NCBI RefSeq assembly: GCF_000003605.2
Contig: NW_003150758.1
Location: forward strand, 109,260 to 160,720
Reading direction: 5' to 3'
From: Saccoglossus kowalevskii
Taxonomy: Eukaryota > Hemichordata > Enteropneusta > Harrimaniidae
DNA length: 51,461 nucleotides
In this document: positions 34,864-45,872 of the stretch, piece after piece
How positions within the stretch are numbered: position 1 is the stretch's first letter
How the letters are laid out: each line of letters opens with the position of its first letter
Notes under the pieces: model-generated
Told to the model about the DNA's origin: nothing
Database searches by the model: none
The model's input: only the letters and a program-made list of their open reading frames with translations
Made by a program: the position numbers and the translations under genes

Positions 34864-35687
34864 ATGAGATACAGGTATATTTGTTTAATTTTCTAATATA
34901 AGTAAAAATAATACTAGTTATAAAATTAGTATCACTGGATTTGTGCTGAATTGTTAGTTGTTAAACCTTGTTAATCTAACATGGATTTCACTCATATATT
35001 TGATTATCCTTTTTAATCTGTGAGAACCTGATCCAGTTTATTATAGCAAGCTTATGATGATGGATTGTATATAGGGAAAGTCATTTAATATTGTAATTAA
35101 TTTGTCTGTGACTAAACAGAAAGTAAAATTATTATTTACAATACAGTTGGTGTTTTTAAGCATTACGGTTTCATGACATTAAGAAGTCATGGTGTCAAAC
35201 ACTGTGAATATGTGAATAAATTACAAAAATAAGATTAAAAAGCAAAATAATTGCATTTATTTTTAATAAACCCTAAGAGGTATATGATAAAACCTTTATT
35301 GGACAGGGCTTTTTTGCCAATGCAAAAGCTCAGACGCTTCCGCCATAGAGTCTCAGCCCGCAAAAGCTGTATCAAGATAACAAAGATCAAAGCGGAATGA
35401 TCCACAGACATGTTGATTAGATTTTTGAGTCAAAGTACCTAATAACTGTAATAATAAATTGTTTCAGTTATGTCTAAATTGGTTGAACACCATGGGATGG
35501 TGTGATTGAATACTTGTTTTTAATTATAAATTTCCCTGACAAAATAGTTTCAATTTTAAGCTAATTTGCATATCAATTAATTATGGATATTTTCACTATC
35601 CCAGCCATGCTTTCAACACATCAAAATAATTTCTAAACTTTTTTGTTGATATTTGACTATAAATTTGACTTTTTATATTTTGAACAG
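34864..35687. other. Upstream flank or intron of the MYORG-like gene
   Basis: No coding sequence is recognised. The stretch ends with TTTTTATATTTTGAACAG, a splice acceptor at 35686-35687 that opens the long coding exon. The protein's cytoplasmic tail would continue to the left through this junction in phase 2, so at least one more 5' exon is expected. Confidence 0.4.
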
Positions 35688-38600
35688 ACATCAATTGAAA
35701 ACGGAGCCGACTGAGAGTACCGGTACCAGTGTGGATTACTCAATCTCATCAGATGTATCCATGTTTCGCTTTAGTAAAAGAGTTCAACAAACTATTGCTG
35801 CGTTGCTGAGCACTTTTATGGTGACGGGTCTTCTGGCATGGTATTACATCATCCAGCATGGACACACAGTTGTACTTCAGTTGGGACCGCTGGAACTTGA
35901 TAGCGGTCTTCAACAATTGACTGTTGGGGATAGTAATAATGAAGGTAAAAAGTTGATAATTGATATTGGTAAGCACTTATCAATGACGTCAATTCCGATG
36001 CAGTGTGAAGATGTCGGTGGACGAATGAATCTTTGCATAGAATGGATAGAAGACGAATCCGAGCGGTCAAATTTGAAAATAGCGCAGATGAGGGTGGACC
36101 TCAATACGATTGATACCAAAGCAACATGTTATGAAGTAAAGTGGCAAGTGATGTCGCATAATTTTGTTCCCGAGGACTGTATCAGTTTTGGTAATGAACA
36201 TTGGTATGGTGGAGCGGTAGCCTATCGTCAATACCTAGTATTGGAAAAGGGCCATGTCAGTATGCAGCCGTATGTGACGGGTGATATATGGGATAATGCA
36301 AAAGGGTACGGATCTGTATTGGATCGAATATGGATGTCAAGCCATGGAATGATGATTGTCGTTCCCGATACTGTCCCGTTGCATGTTAGTGTCAATCAAC
36401 CCACAGGATATTTTTGTCTCAAAGCCGATTATACTGACTCTTCGTACAAAAGTTACGATGATAAATTTGTAAATCTGAAGTACACTATTTGTGATGCTAA
36501 AAACATCCGAGACATTCAGGAGTATGTACAAGTTCGATACCTCTTCCCTCCAAATGGAAAACCTGATGAAAGTGTGGTCAACTTTCCAATATGGAACATC
36601 CGATCGTATGACATGAATACGTACACTAATCAGAGTGATGTGTTGGATATAGCAGCCCAAATCAAACAGCACAGTTTCAACCACAGTCAGTTAGTTATAA
36701 GCGACAGATATAGCATGCATCATGGTGACCTCACGTTTGATCCAAACAGGTTTCCAGATCCCGGATTAATGGCTGATAGTCTGCATGAAATGGGATTTCG
36801 CATAGGACTGAAAGTTAATCTCTTTTCCAGTGTAATGTCCGAAGCATTCAAAGAAGGATCTCGCAAGGGATTCTGGGTAACCTATGGTGAGAGCGACGTC
36901 CCCGGTCTTGTTAAACGATACGGAAATGTCGGAGTGCTGCTAGATTTAACAAATGAGAAAGCAAAATCTTGGTATAAAAAACGACTTTCCAATTTACTAA
37001 GTCACGTTGATGTTCTTCATTTTGACGGGGGTCAGGCTCAGTATCTTCCATATCAATACGATGTACATCGCACTTATTTGATGCGAAATCCCAATATGTA
37101 TTCAAAAATGTTTGTGCAATTGGCAACTGATTTAGGAAATCAGAATCAGTTACAGAGTGGATGGGGTACGCAGAGGTATCCCATTTTTTTGCGGATGAGC
37201 GAAAAGAACTCTGGATGGTGCTACAGCAATGGATTGAAATCTGTCATTCCGACTGTACTTCTGTACGGAATTCTGGGATATCCATATGTTATTCCAGCTG
37301 CAATTGGAGGCAATCCCATGGGGAATACGGATATGGATGTTAAAACAGAGGGGCTACCCGAGAGGGAACTTTACATTAGGTGGATGCAAGTAGTGACTTA
37401 TCTGCCAGTTATGGAGTTTACCACGTTGCCATGGCAGTATGATGCTGAAGTTGTGAGAATTGCTCATAAACTGGTGAAAATTCATGAAGTCATAGTGGCA
37501 CCTATGATTAATAATCTTACGCTGGAATCTGTGCAAAATGGTGAGTCAGTCGATTAATCAGTATTTTTTTTATTATATCTAACATACATTTGAGGTTGGT
37601 TGATTTATTTTGCTGTTCGGTAACTCTTATAGATACGAGTGATTTATAAATATATTCGAATGATTGAAAACTATATGTCAACTGGCTACTTACGTTAATC
37701 CATACTCATTATCGAATGTTATGGAATAAAACTCCTGGGCATTACTGACCCAATTTGGATAAGTTGTTATTTAATCTTTTTAAGCCAAATGGACATACCG
37801 TAAGTTATTTTGTGGATGGTGACAAAAATTGATATTCAAAAGGTCATATTTCGTCATGCTGTAAAGATCTAAAATTCACCTGACTTAATTTAGCATATAA
37901 AGTAGCAATCAGTAATATTTACCTAATTTGGAAAATGAATTATTTCTTTTTTACGTGGAGCCAGTATGTATTAAGAATTAGGTTGAGAATTCTTAATGTG
38001 AAGTATGTTAACCAACATATTGCTTTAAAGTGTACTTACGAGAGGTAGCTTAATTGCTGAATGCCATGTTTAATGTAAATTACATCAACGTTAGCAGATT
38101 GATTTCCCTCTGACAATTATCTACGATTCAGGTTGCATCTGCATGCAGAGAAATGGACATCATGATTGTAATTTCACCTCGCATTCCTTACTAAAATTCA
38201 TTAGACAAGATGTATACTTTTTTGTGTGCAAATTGTTTTAAATGAATTTGTACATCTTTGTATATACAAGAAGTAGTGTAAATTTGGAAAAGATTTGTAT
38301 TCAAAAAATACACAAATACAATGCAAATTGTATACAAAACATGTACTTTTGTATACAACAAGTGTATCCTATATTTGGAACACTTTTGTATACAAAAATC
38401 GTAAAAAGTACAATTCACAAAATGGCATTTATAGAATTTTTATAATTCAACTTCATGAGCGGGATGGTGAGTTTCATTTTCCTTCAGTGCATAATCCTAT
38501 TACCATTACTCAATCGTTTGTAATTGCAATTAACTAGTATGTTTTCAAGTGTTAATATTAAAAATAATTTATTGCATTTATTTTGCTCACTGCAGGTGCA

Positions 38601-38861
38601 CCAATTATCCGTCCTGTATGGTGGGTGGCTCCCAACGATCCAAACACACTTGCACTGGACACAGAGTTCTTAATTGGTGATGACTTTCTGGTGGCGCCAA
38701 TTCTCGAGAAGGACGCACGGAAGAGAGACATCTATTTACCTAAAGGGGATTGGAAGGCTCTACTGAATGGAAATATATACGAAGGTGAAAAATGGATTCG
38801 AGATTTTCCCATTGAACTTGATGCAATTGCAACATTTCAGAGAATGGATACACTGAGTTAA
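35688..38861 (+). CDS. MYORG: MYORG-like family 31 glycoside hydrolase, type II membrane protein (two exons: 35688-37540, 38596-38861)
   Basis: Seen: one long exon ends at donor AAATG|GTGAGT (37541) and joins, in phase, to the exon after CACTGCAG (38595), giving GAPIIRPVWWVAP across the junction; stop at 38859-38861. From the first in-frame ATG (35761) the product is 681 residues; the exon stays open 24 codons further left to the acceptor, so an upstream exon may supply the true start. A membrane segment at about residues 11-31 after a short basic tail predicts a type II protein with a lumenal enzyme domain; NQS, NHS and NLT sequons are present. The length and the order of blocks fit MYORG/KIAA1161 of GH31, an ER glycosidase (family knowledge). 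Odd: DDxW is SDRY (314-317), the nucleophile motif FDAGE is FDGGQ (Asp 422 kept), and WG(Y/L)D, carrying the expected acid/base, is WCYS (Ser 489). It may be inactive or changed in specificity; this is inference. Confidence 0.88.
37541..38595 (+). other. Phase-1 intron of the MYORG-like gene
   Basis: GTGAGT donor and TTTTGCTCACTGCAG acceptor. It contains a cluster at 38255-38400 of the palindrome TTGTATACAA (38328, 38349, 38386) with near copies TTGTATATACAA and TTGTATTCAA. No other coding sequence is seen. Confidence 0.85.
38596..38861 (+). CDS. MYORG: Terminal exon of the MYORG-like glycosidase
   Basis: This exon encodes about 88 residues forming the end of the GH31 barrel and the following beta domain: GAPIIRPVWW (first residue split across the junction), then a short stretch with DTEFLIGDDFLVAPIL, a GH31-typical block, and YLPKGDWKALLNG. 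Translation ends at LDAIATFQRMDTLS. The exon start is fixed by the CTGCAG acceptor and by the reading phase (one base from the upstream exon). No clear AATAAA is seen shortly after the stop, so the 3' end of the transcript is undetermined. Confidence 0.9.
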
Positions 38862-39933
38862 AACCGTCTTTGCGATTCATTCAAATGTGGTTTAGTTGGG
38901 ATCATTACAGACAGTTGGGTGCTATTTATTTCCAATTCTTTTTTTGCAAGAATTTTGCCAAAGATGTTTTGAAATTTTATAAGTGGCTTTTTAATAATAC
39001 AATGCACAGTTTTTAAAACCAAACTTGTTGGTTATATATACTTTATTCTGGTATGCAGTGGTCATTTATATCTCCCATGATGCATCACTGGGTATGGTGG
39101 AAGTCATCACACACTAAAACAATTCAATGCTCTGTTGATTTCATTAAGCTGCATAAAATAATCTATTTTGTCTAAAAATTATATATTTTTTTAAGTCAAA
39201 CATATTAGATTTATTGGCATTCTGGAGAGCATTTATATGTCAAATGTATTTATTATTATTATTATTATTATTATTGATTATCTTAGGTTAGGTTTGTTTC
39301 AGCCCAAGCATTACCATGTCAACCCTTCCACTGTCCAATTTGTTTCCAAATCAACCAAATTGCCAACATTCTCATCAGTTATGCGTCAAATTCATTATTA
39401 GATTTAACAGAAGATTACGAAGAAGACTCTGATCAACGTCTTGTATGGAAATGAGTTCATTTTAAACTGGACTACATTTTGTGGATTGATACAATGATTG
39501 ACAATGGTAGTTTGTGTGCACGTGTTAGGTTGGATGCAATGCATCATGGGAAATTATTCTTGATTACTCTTGCTTTGATGTTGAACACTATTTTGTATCA
39601 TTCATTTACATATTTTATGTGTACTTTATAAACTTATCGCAGTCTAAGAAAAAAAATGTATCTCATTTATTTTCTATAATACAATCCACATACCACATAC
39701 AGAGTGTTTAATTATAGCAATTGGACACATATCTATTTTTTGTCCCTTTGTTCTAGCTATGAGCTTATAATCCTCACAAAAAGACACCTGAGGTAAAATA
39801 AATACCGGAAATAGCTGTTTTTGTTTTGTTTTGTTTTTTTACTGTGTGAATTAAATCATGAAAGGATTAAGGGCAGTTTGCCATATTGGTTTTTTGCACA
39901 TTTTATTCTTCTATTTGTCATGTAACCCAAGTT
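38862..39933. other. 3' flank of the MYORG-like gene
   Basis: Probably contains the 3' UTR, extent unknown. There is a (TTA)n microsatellite at about 39250-39275. AATAAA occurs near 39799, far from the stop. TCCCATGATGCATCAC (about 39071) and ATGCATCATGGGAAA (about 39539) are inverted copies of one short motif. Confidence 0.4.
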
Positions 39934-39938
39934 ACCAT

Positions 39939-40202
39939 CAGAGGCGGCGGCGGCGGCACACAATTTTGCATGAGGGTGCGAGATCTGCTCACCAACCTCG
40001 TGCCGAAGGCGTGACCTTACTACGGGCTGCGGGGGCATGCTCCCCCTTAAAATTTGAAATCTAGACCCTCTGAAACACTATTTCCTGCATTTTGAGGGGC
40101 ATATTTTGCTGTCACAAAGGGTTTCAAACTTGATTTTGGAGGGGCAACATCCCCCAACATTTTTTTCGAGGGGCGGCTGCCCCCCCTGTGCCGCCACCAC
40201 TG
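39939..40202. mobile_element. hAT-like MITE with 5-bp duplication ACCAT
   Basis: Termini are CAGAGGCGGCGGCGGCGGCA and, in reverse complement of the right end, CAGTGGTGGCGGCACA. ACCAT directly flanks both sides (39934-39938, 40203-40207), a convincing 5-bp target duplication. The interior has GC-rich palindromic bits (GGGGGCATGCTCCCCC at about 40031; GGGGCAACATCCCCC at about 40141) in sharp contrast to its surroundings. CAG termini suggest the hAT superfamily; the short duplication fits only some hAT clades, so the assignment is tentative. Confidence 0.8.
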
Positions 40203-40207
40203 ACCAT

Positions 40208-40819
40208 AGAGATTGTTGCAGTAAGTTTGGTCATCAAGTTAGAGAACCTTGTTTGATGTTAATGCTTATTAGACATACAAATTATTCAGTTCCAGTGTTG
40301 TATATGTTGTGTTTTCTTCTGTCACAGTCCTGTGGTTCTGTCATTGGTTGTTTTAAAGTTCAACAAAATAGTTTTGTTGAAAACTGGATGTAAAATGTAG
40401 TGTTAATCAGTCAATTGTCTCCTAGTATTCGACAAAACATTAATTCATTTTTCCAGGTTTACCGGTACTGTCTTTTTTGTGTTGTTGATTAACGGTTAGA
40501 TCATTCTATACTGAAATTTTTACAGATATATTGTGTTGTTGTTTGATGTCATTTCTTGTCGAGAATGTTTTGTATACATGTATATATTAAATATAAATCT
40601 ATATTCTGTGGTATATTCTATAATGATATATATTTAAACATTAATACTCCAATGTAAAATTTGTTAATATATTAAGTGAATGTTTTTCAGCATTGAAGAT
40701 GAATTATTTTTCAAGCACATGCAAGGGTCATATCTGAACAAAAAATAATTTGAAGTGGAAACTGCCATGCACATAATCCTACTCTCCCTGAAAACATAAT
40801 AAACTCCTTAAAACTTTGG
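40208..40819. other. Intergenic, no gene seen
   Basis: No recognisable structure. Confidence 0.5.
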
Positions 40820-40961
40820 TACTGTATTTGCTCTATTAGAAGCACATCTGCAATAGAGGTGCATGTAACATACCGGATCATCCAAAAATATTATTTATTT
40901 GAATCATAGACACATCACTGTTTTTATTAGCACATAAGCTAATAATAGAGCAAATATGGTA
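40820..40961. mobile_element. MITE, TACTGTATTTGCTCTATTA termini (142 bp)
   Basis: Left end TACTGTATTTGCTCTATTA, right end in reverse complement TACCATATTTGCTCTATTA: 17 of 19 bases agree. The left arm carries an internal inverted motif (TCTGCAATAGAGGTGCATG) and then CATACCGGATCATCC. Relatives: 34745-34863 (complete), fragments at about 323, 20643, 46275, and the 39-bp array at 2281-2553. Confidence 0.8.
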
Positions 40962-41217
40962 TATATTTAATTCAAGTCACTTAGGTTTTAGATACTGGGG
41001 TGTAGAATTTTGTTGGTGCATAGGAAGCCCAAAGTTGTTGAAACGTTTTTGCTATGATCTTTTTTTCCCCCAAAATTTCTGTCATCTTGGATAAACCACA
41101 TAATCATTTCATATTTGGAATTCCATTTCCTTACAAGGTAAAATACAGATACCTCATGCAATACCACAACATTTGGGCATGCTATAAGATTAAGATACGT
41201 GAGAGATGTATACACAA

Positions 41218-41376
41218 TACTGTAAAATGACCAATTTTCACTGGGTTTAAATTTTGCTGATTTACCATTTCAGGCATGTTCAATGCGTTTTAAATTCATG
41301 GTTTTATCATTTAGATAATGTGTTCTATGCTAAATTTTACATATTCACTGGGTTTTAATTTAGCACATTTTCCAGT
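41218..41376. mobile_element. MITE, TACTGTAAAATG-type (partial right end)
   Basis: TACTGTAAAATGACCAATTT, TCACTGGGTTTAAATTTTGC, TTTACCATTTCAGGCATG and ATGGTTTTATCATTTAGATA match, in reverse complement, the right half of 16563-16772. The far end (CACTGGGTTTTAATTTAGCA then CATTTTCCAGTCAG) is degenerate. Confidence 0.65.
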
Positions 41377-41831
41377 CAGTTGAACCAATTTTGAATGTTT
41401 GTATTCCTGAGTGACTATCCCTATATTTTCCAACAGAAAAACATATTTTCAGGATTATTATAACTCCACTAGGTTTGAACGAGATGTTTGATATTTCAAA
41501 GATTACTGATGTATACACCACAGATGGTCTATTAATTGTGGGGTTATTTACAAAGTTTATTTGTTTTTTTTACCTTTATTATATTATGCAAAAAGGAACT
41601 TCGCAAATTTAAATCATTTAGAATTCTGAATTAAATAATATAATCTGTGCATATTAATTAGCTAATTTACATATCACTTTTTTCACACATGTTGTAATGG
41701 CAAGCAATGTCATTTTGAAAATTTAGAAAGTGCACAAGAATGACGATGATCCGATTACATGTATCCATCATTTACATTGCTTATACGATTGATATAGCAG
41801 GGATTTATGTATTATACGCAGAATGAGGCGG
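41377..41831. other. Intergenic, no gene seen
   Basis: No recognisable structure. Confidence 0.5.
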
Positions 41832-42158
41832 TATCCTCGGGGGCGGACATCCGGGCATTTTCACCGCCTGGCAACCCGCGGCGGTGAAAACAAAGGCCCA
41901 AAACTCGCAGAAAACAGTACTTTGGGATGATTGTTGAGACTCCCCTGAACAGTGTAACAAGATTAGCCCTACGTGTGTAACATATATAAATTTGGTTGTT
42001 CAGGATTACTTCAAAGTTGAGTTTGTGTTTTCTCGAATTTTCACCGGCTCGACCGGCGTTCCACAGCAGCGCGCACAGAGCCCATAGAAATGCATGGTAC
42101 AGTGGTGCGCGTTTTAGCAACATGGAACGTCTGTGACGTAGCTCCGCCCCCGAAGATA
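41832..42158. mobile_element. MITE, TATCYTCGGGGGCGGA termini (327 bp)
   Basis: Left end TATCCTCGGGGGCGGACATC; right end in reverse complement TATCTTCGGGGGCGGAGCTA. If TA is the target duplication, termini begin TCYTCGGGGGCGGA. The interior, including CATATATAAATTTGGTTGTT and CGTTCCACAGCAGCGCGCAC, recurs in a more degenerate form at 44765-44996. The 103-codon ORF on the - strand through it is incidental. Confidence 0.75.
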
Positions 42159-43497
42159 CGTCTGCCTTTTTTGGGCACTTCCGTTCATTTCAAATTATCA
42201 ATAGGTTATAGTGTTACACGATTATACTTCTCATTAAAATGTGTTCGTGCAGGGCAATACTTCAAAAGGTTTGCAACATGTTTTTTTGTTTTTTGTAGCA
42301 ACAAGAGGGATTATTTCTCCCACTTATGCTAGTCATTAAGTGTTAAAATGCATCTGAAAAATATCCACGATCAGCTGATGTAGTTTTGTATAATATATTT
42401 AACGTCTTGATGTGTGATAATTTATTTTTTTGAACAAGTAATTGTATTTTTGTACTCTGATTGATTGTGAATCTTCACACTGTGCCACATGTAGACACAG
42501 TTGTATGTATAAATTTAAATTACAGTATATACCGGTATATGTCGACAGGTTATTTTGAAGATGTCAATTTCCTGATGATTGTCGTGAAATATACTATATA
42601 TACGTTTCTGTGTAATACTACATTATTATAATATTTGTAATGATGCAATTCAATGGTAATTTTGCCTCGGCAATTTTTGTGGGTAATGAATATATCGGTT
42701 GCACAGTGTGGTCGCAAAACATGCATAGTATGGAAATAACAGGAAGGGAAACTAAGTATTATATGGATTTGTGTTCTGAACTCGTGTTGTTTTAGACAAC
42801 AAATATGAATAAATTGATATCAGAAAAATAAAGGTGTGTGTTGTCTTTCTTGCATCACAAAATATTGTATTCGCATTTGTTGAGAATTTTTAATTGTAGT
42901 TATTCATTAACGATAAACTGAAATAATTATGATCTAATGATGGAGATGATTAAATTAAGTGGTGAAATCTACATCTTTCATGCTTATTCTTACATATTTA
43001 AATCCATTCCTCCAAAATCTTTAGGATTACACTAGCTAGTGTGTCATGGGAAGTTGCATGCCCTGCCTGTTGTTTATTACTCTGTACATTTTTGGAGGTG
43101 TTAATCCAGTGTTCTAATTATGTACACCATTATCAGGATATATCGTCACTTTCATTAGATTAACATGTTTTTAGACTTGCATGTCTGTTTAGTTTAAAAC
43201 ATGCCTTGATCGTCAAATTTTATACTGGAATTCCACTTAAAATCTTGTCAAAATAATATTCATAACTGATTGCGACAGGAAAATACCGTACACCATGCAT
43301 TCTGATTATCAAATTGAGCAATTTCACGGAGAATTCTGACAAGATCCATCAACATTGAGAATGATTTGCACCTTGAAATCACAGTTGACTGTGTTGAAGT
43401 CTAGTCGCTATCTTTTTTTTATACACCCAGATCCATGATTGACATGTTTTTTGAAGTTCTATCACCCCTACTACCAACATTGTTCATCCCTATATAG
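42159..43497. other. Intergenic, no gene seen
   Basis: No coding or repeat structure recognised. Confidence 0.5.

Positions 43498-43523
<26 letters not shown>
43498..43523. repeat. (TA)n microsatellite
   Basis: About 13 TA dinucleotides in a row. Confidence 0.95.
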
Positions 43524-43529
<6 letters not shown>

Positions 43530-44764
43530 GCAAATACGTGGTTCAACAGATTTGAAACTAGTTTTTAAAACTAACTCGTATGTTTTATATTTAGAAAAAA
43601 AAATGGCATTTACAGGTACACAAGTTCATTTGAGAGGCTGAATGTCTAGAAACGTGTAGAACTAATTACCGGTAATAGCTATTTTAATATTTTATTCAAT
43701 TTTTTATTCATACAGGCTTTTTTCCATTTTATGGCTTTAACCTTGATTAGCAGTTTTAAAAAAAACTAACATTTTTTTATATTATGGTATTATTTGAAAT
43801 GCAGGCATGTCTCTGCAGTTGTGAACATTCATGCTGTGTCAATTCCTACCACAGAGGGCAGTATCATTAAAAGATTATGACGAGTTCCTTCAAAGAATTT
43901 CACACTGAACACTTTAATAAATTACTTATGAGATCATATTTTGCACACTAAGAGCATTATACAATTTTGGAGGTGTCATTTCCTGCTACCCAAATTATAA
44001 TAAAAAATCTATAACACTGAGGGCAGTATACTGGTAATCCAGGTGTGGATGTGCTAACTTGCCATTTCACACCACTCTTTGAAGTTGCATTGTCGCTAAA
44101 ACTTGAATAACTTGACTACAAATCAAATCTGTAAGTTAAGATTCACGAGTTATACCTTTCGAAACCTGACGTTTTATGTCCTTTAGTTACTCATTGTCTT
44201 CACTATAATAAATCCCATCATGCATTGCTGTTTGAATTCTGCTTGGGGTGTTTAATGAGTGAAATAGATTAGGGGGAGGGCTTAATGGCTAAACAATAAA
44301 CTTTGCCGACAATACAACTTTAAAAAAAAAAAAAAAAAAGAAAATTTATAATATGAAATTTTTCTAACACTGAGGGCAGTATGTTACAGTTTTGGGCATT
44401 GCTGTATGCAATTTCCAACACTGGGGGCAGTACACAGTTAGGATGTGTGATCTACAAGAAGTTGGTATAGAAGTGTACAAGCCAGTAGAAGATATTCTAT
44501 AACAGCTGCCTGCAGTTCTTCTATCAGCGATGAATTCAACGCAAGATAAATAGATACAGAATTAGTTTTTAGAATTATCAAGCATTAAGACACCTAAAAG
44601 TTCATACCCTGGACAATATCAAAAGCAAATGATTCATCCCAGTCAAGATAGTCTGAAAATAATGATAGTAAAAGAAAAAACAAAACCATTTACAGTATTA
44701 TGAATTATTATTTTGGTAAAGAAATAATAGTATTCTTTGAGTTTTGACTTTAGGTTTGAAAATA
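43524..44764. other. Intergenic with four GAGGGCAGTA-type motifs
   Basis: CACAGAGGGCAGTAT (about 43852), CACTGAGGGCAGTAT (about 44017 and 44370) and CACTGGGGGCAGTAC (about 44420) occur within 600 bases. They may be ends of small, decayed transposons. A run of about 18 A lies at 44322-44339. No gene seen. Confidence 0.45.
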
Positions 44765-44996
44765 CATTCTTGGGAGTCAACATCCGGGCATATTTTCATC
44801 GCCTGGCAACCACAACAGATAAAAACAACGGTCAAAAACTCTAGTTTTAAGACTCTCCTGAATGGTATATCAAGATTACCCCTACATGTGCAATATATAT
44901 AAATTTGGTTATTCAGTTTGCGTTGTTTTCTCAAATTTAGCTGTTCCACAGCAGCTCACAGAGAGCCTATAGAAATACATTGTACAGTGGTACTAA
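44765..44996. mobile_element. Degenerate relative of the 41832-42158 MITE
   Basis: Shared blocks in order: CAACATCCGGGCATATTTTC, CGCCTGGCAACC, GACTCTCCTGAATGG, CAAGATTACCCCTACATGTG, ATATATAAATTTGGTTATTC, TGTTCCACAGCAGCTCACAG, AGCCTATAGAAATACATTGT. The GC-rich inverted termini are missing. Confidence 0.65.
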
Positions 44997-45524
44997 TCAT
45001 ACATGTATATCCACAACGACATACCATTGATATGATTTACTTGTGGTAATATGTACTGTAGATGTGCATCTCCATCAGAAACACAAAACCAAAAATTACA
45101 TTTATATATCATTAAACAAAGTATTTATTGTTCATAGAAACCCCTCTGTAATATCTAACAGATATGGTAAGCACATTTGAGCATCGGGAATTATGTAAAT
45201 GTTGATAGAATAAATTGAGATGATAGGCATTCCTAAATAGAATGGCCATTCAATGGGTGTTGTTTACTGGTAATTTTCAAGATAAGGTCACTTTTATCTT
45301 TTACGAAATTGACATAATTAAAGGCCCATAATACATCTGAGGACACTTCTATGAAGTATAGAGATGTGATTAAGTTGTCTATCTGAAATATTCAAATCAA
45401 GTTTTGAAAATTTCAAAATAAAACAGAAATGAACACATAATTAACCTAAGCAGTGGATTTGCAACTGGAATTTTCAATTAGCAACACTTTTAAAGCCCTA
45501 TTCTAACTGAGATTGTTATTTGCC

Positions 45525-45872
45525 ATGGTTATTAGTGTTCCTACAATGTTTTTGCCTTATCAAAAGCATTTAGTTTGTTGTTGCCATGGCAATTACAATT
45601 GTTCTCATCTTGTTACAAATCTCATGGTACAAACATGCAAAGTGTCAAAGCAATTGAGCTGGTAGTTTTCAAGAAGTCAAAAATATTTGTTAAATATACA
45701 GAATTGAAGATATCGTCATGAAATAAACAATCGACAGATCCAACCGAGGTACCTGCATACCAGGTATCAAAGCAATTGAAGTGGTAGTTTTCAAGAAGTC
45801 AAAAAAGCACTGTTGACGAATGGACAACAGAAAATCATGTATATGAACAACGACTACAGCAGAGGTAAAAAA
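45525..45872 (-). mobile_element. Family A relative with CCATGG-rich right half, reverse orientation
   Basis: Read on the - strand from about 45872: CTCTGCTGTAGTCGTTGTTC (a decayed 5' hairpin), ATGATTTTCTGTTGTCC, two core units (each with TTGACTTCTTGAAAACTACC and ATTGCTTTGA), then AATTGCCATGGCAACAACAA and AATAACCATGGCAAATAAC, the same tail as at 23290-23505. A 3' hairpin like that of family A is not seen. Confidence 0.6.

Noticed and set aside
35653-35687. Start of the MYORG-like protein at 35653
   Set aside because: That codon is TTG and the stretch is a polypyrimidine-AG splice acceptor, so it is intron.
41812-42123. 103-codon ORF on the - strand
   Set aside because: It lies within the MITE at 41832-42158, and the related copy at 44765-44996 does not conserve the frame.
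43851-44430. CTCF binding sites
   Set aside because: Only the GAGGGCAG half fits; the 5' half of the CTCF consensus does not match in any of the four.
45054-45169. Another TACTGTA...GATATGGTA MITE
   Set aside because: Only about ten terminal bases resemble the 40820 family; the interior does not, so I could not support it as a copy.
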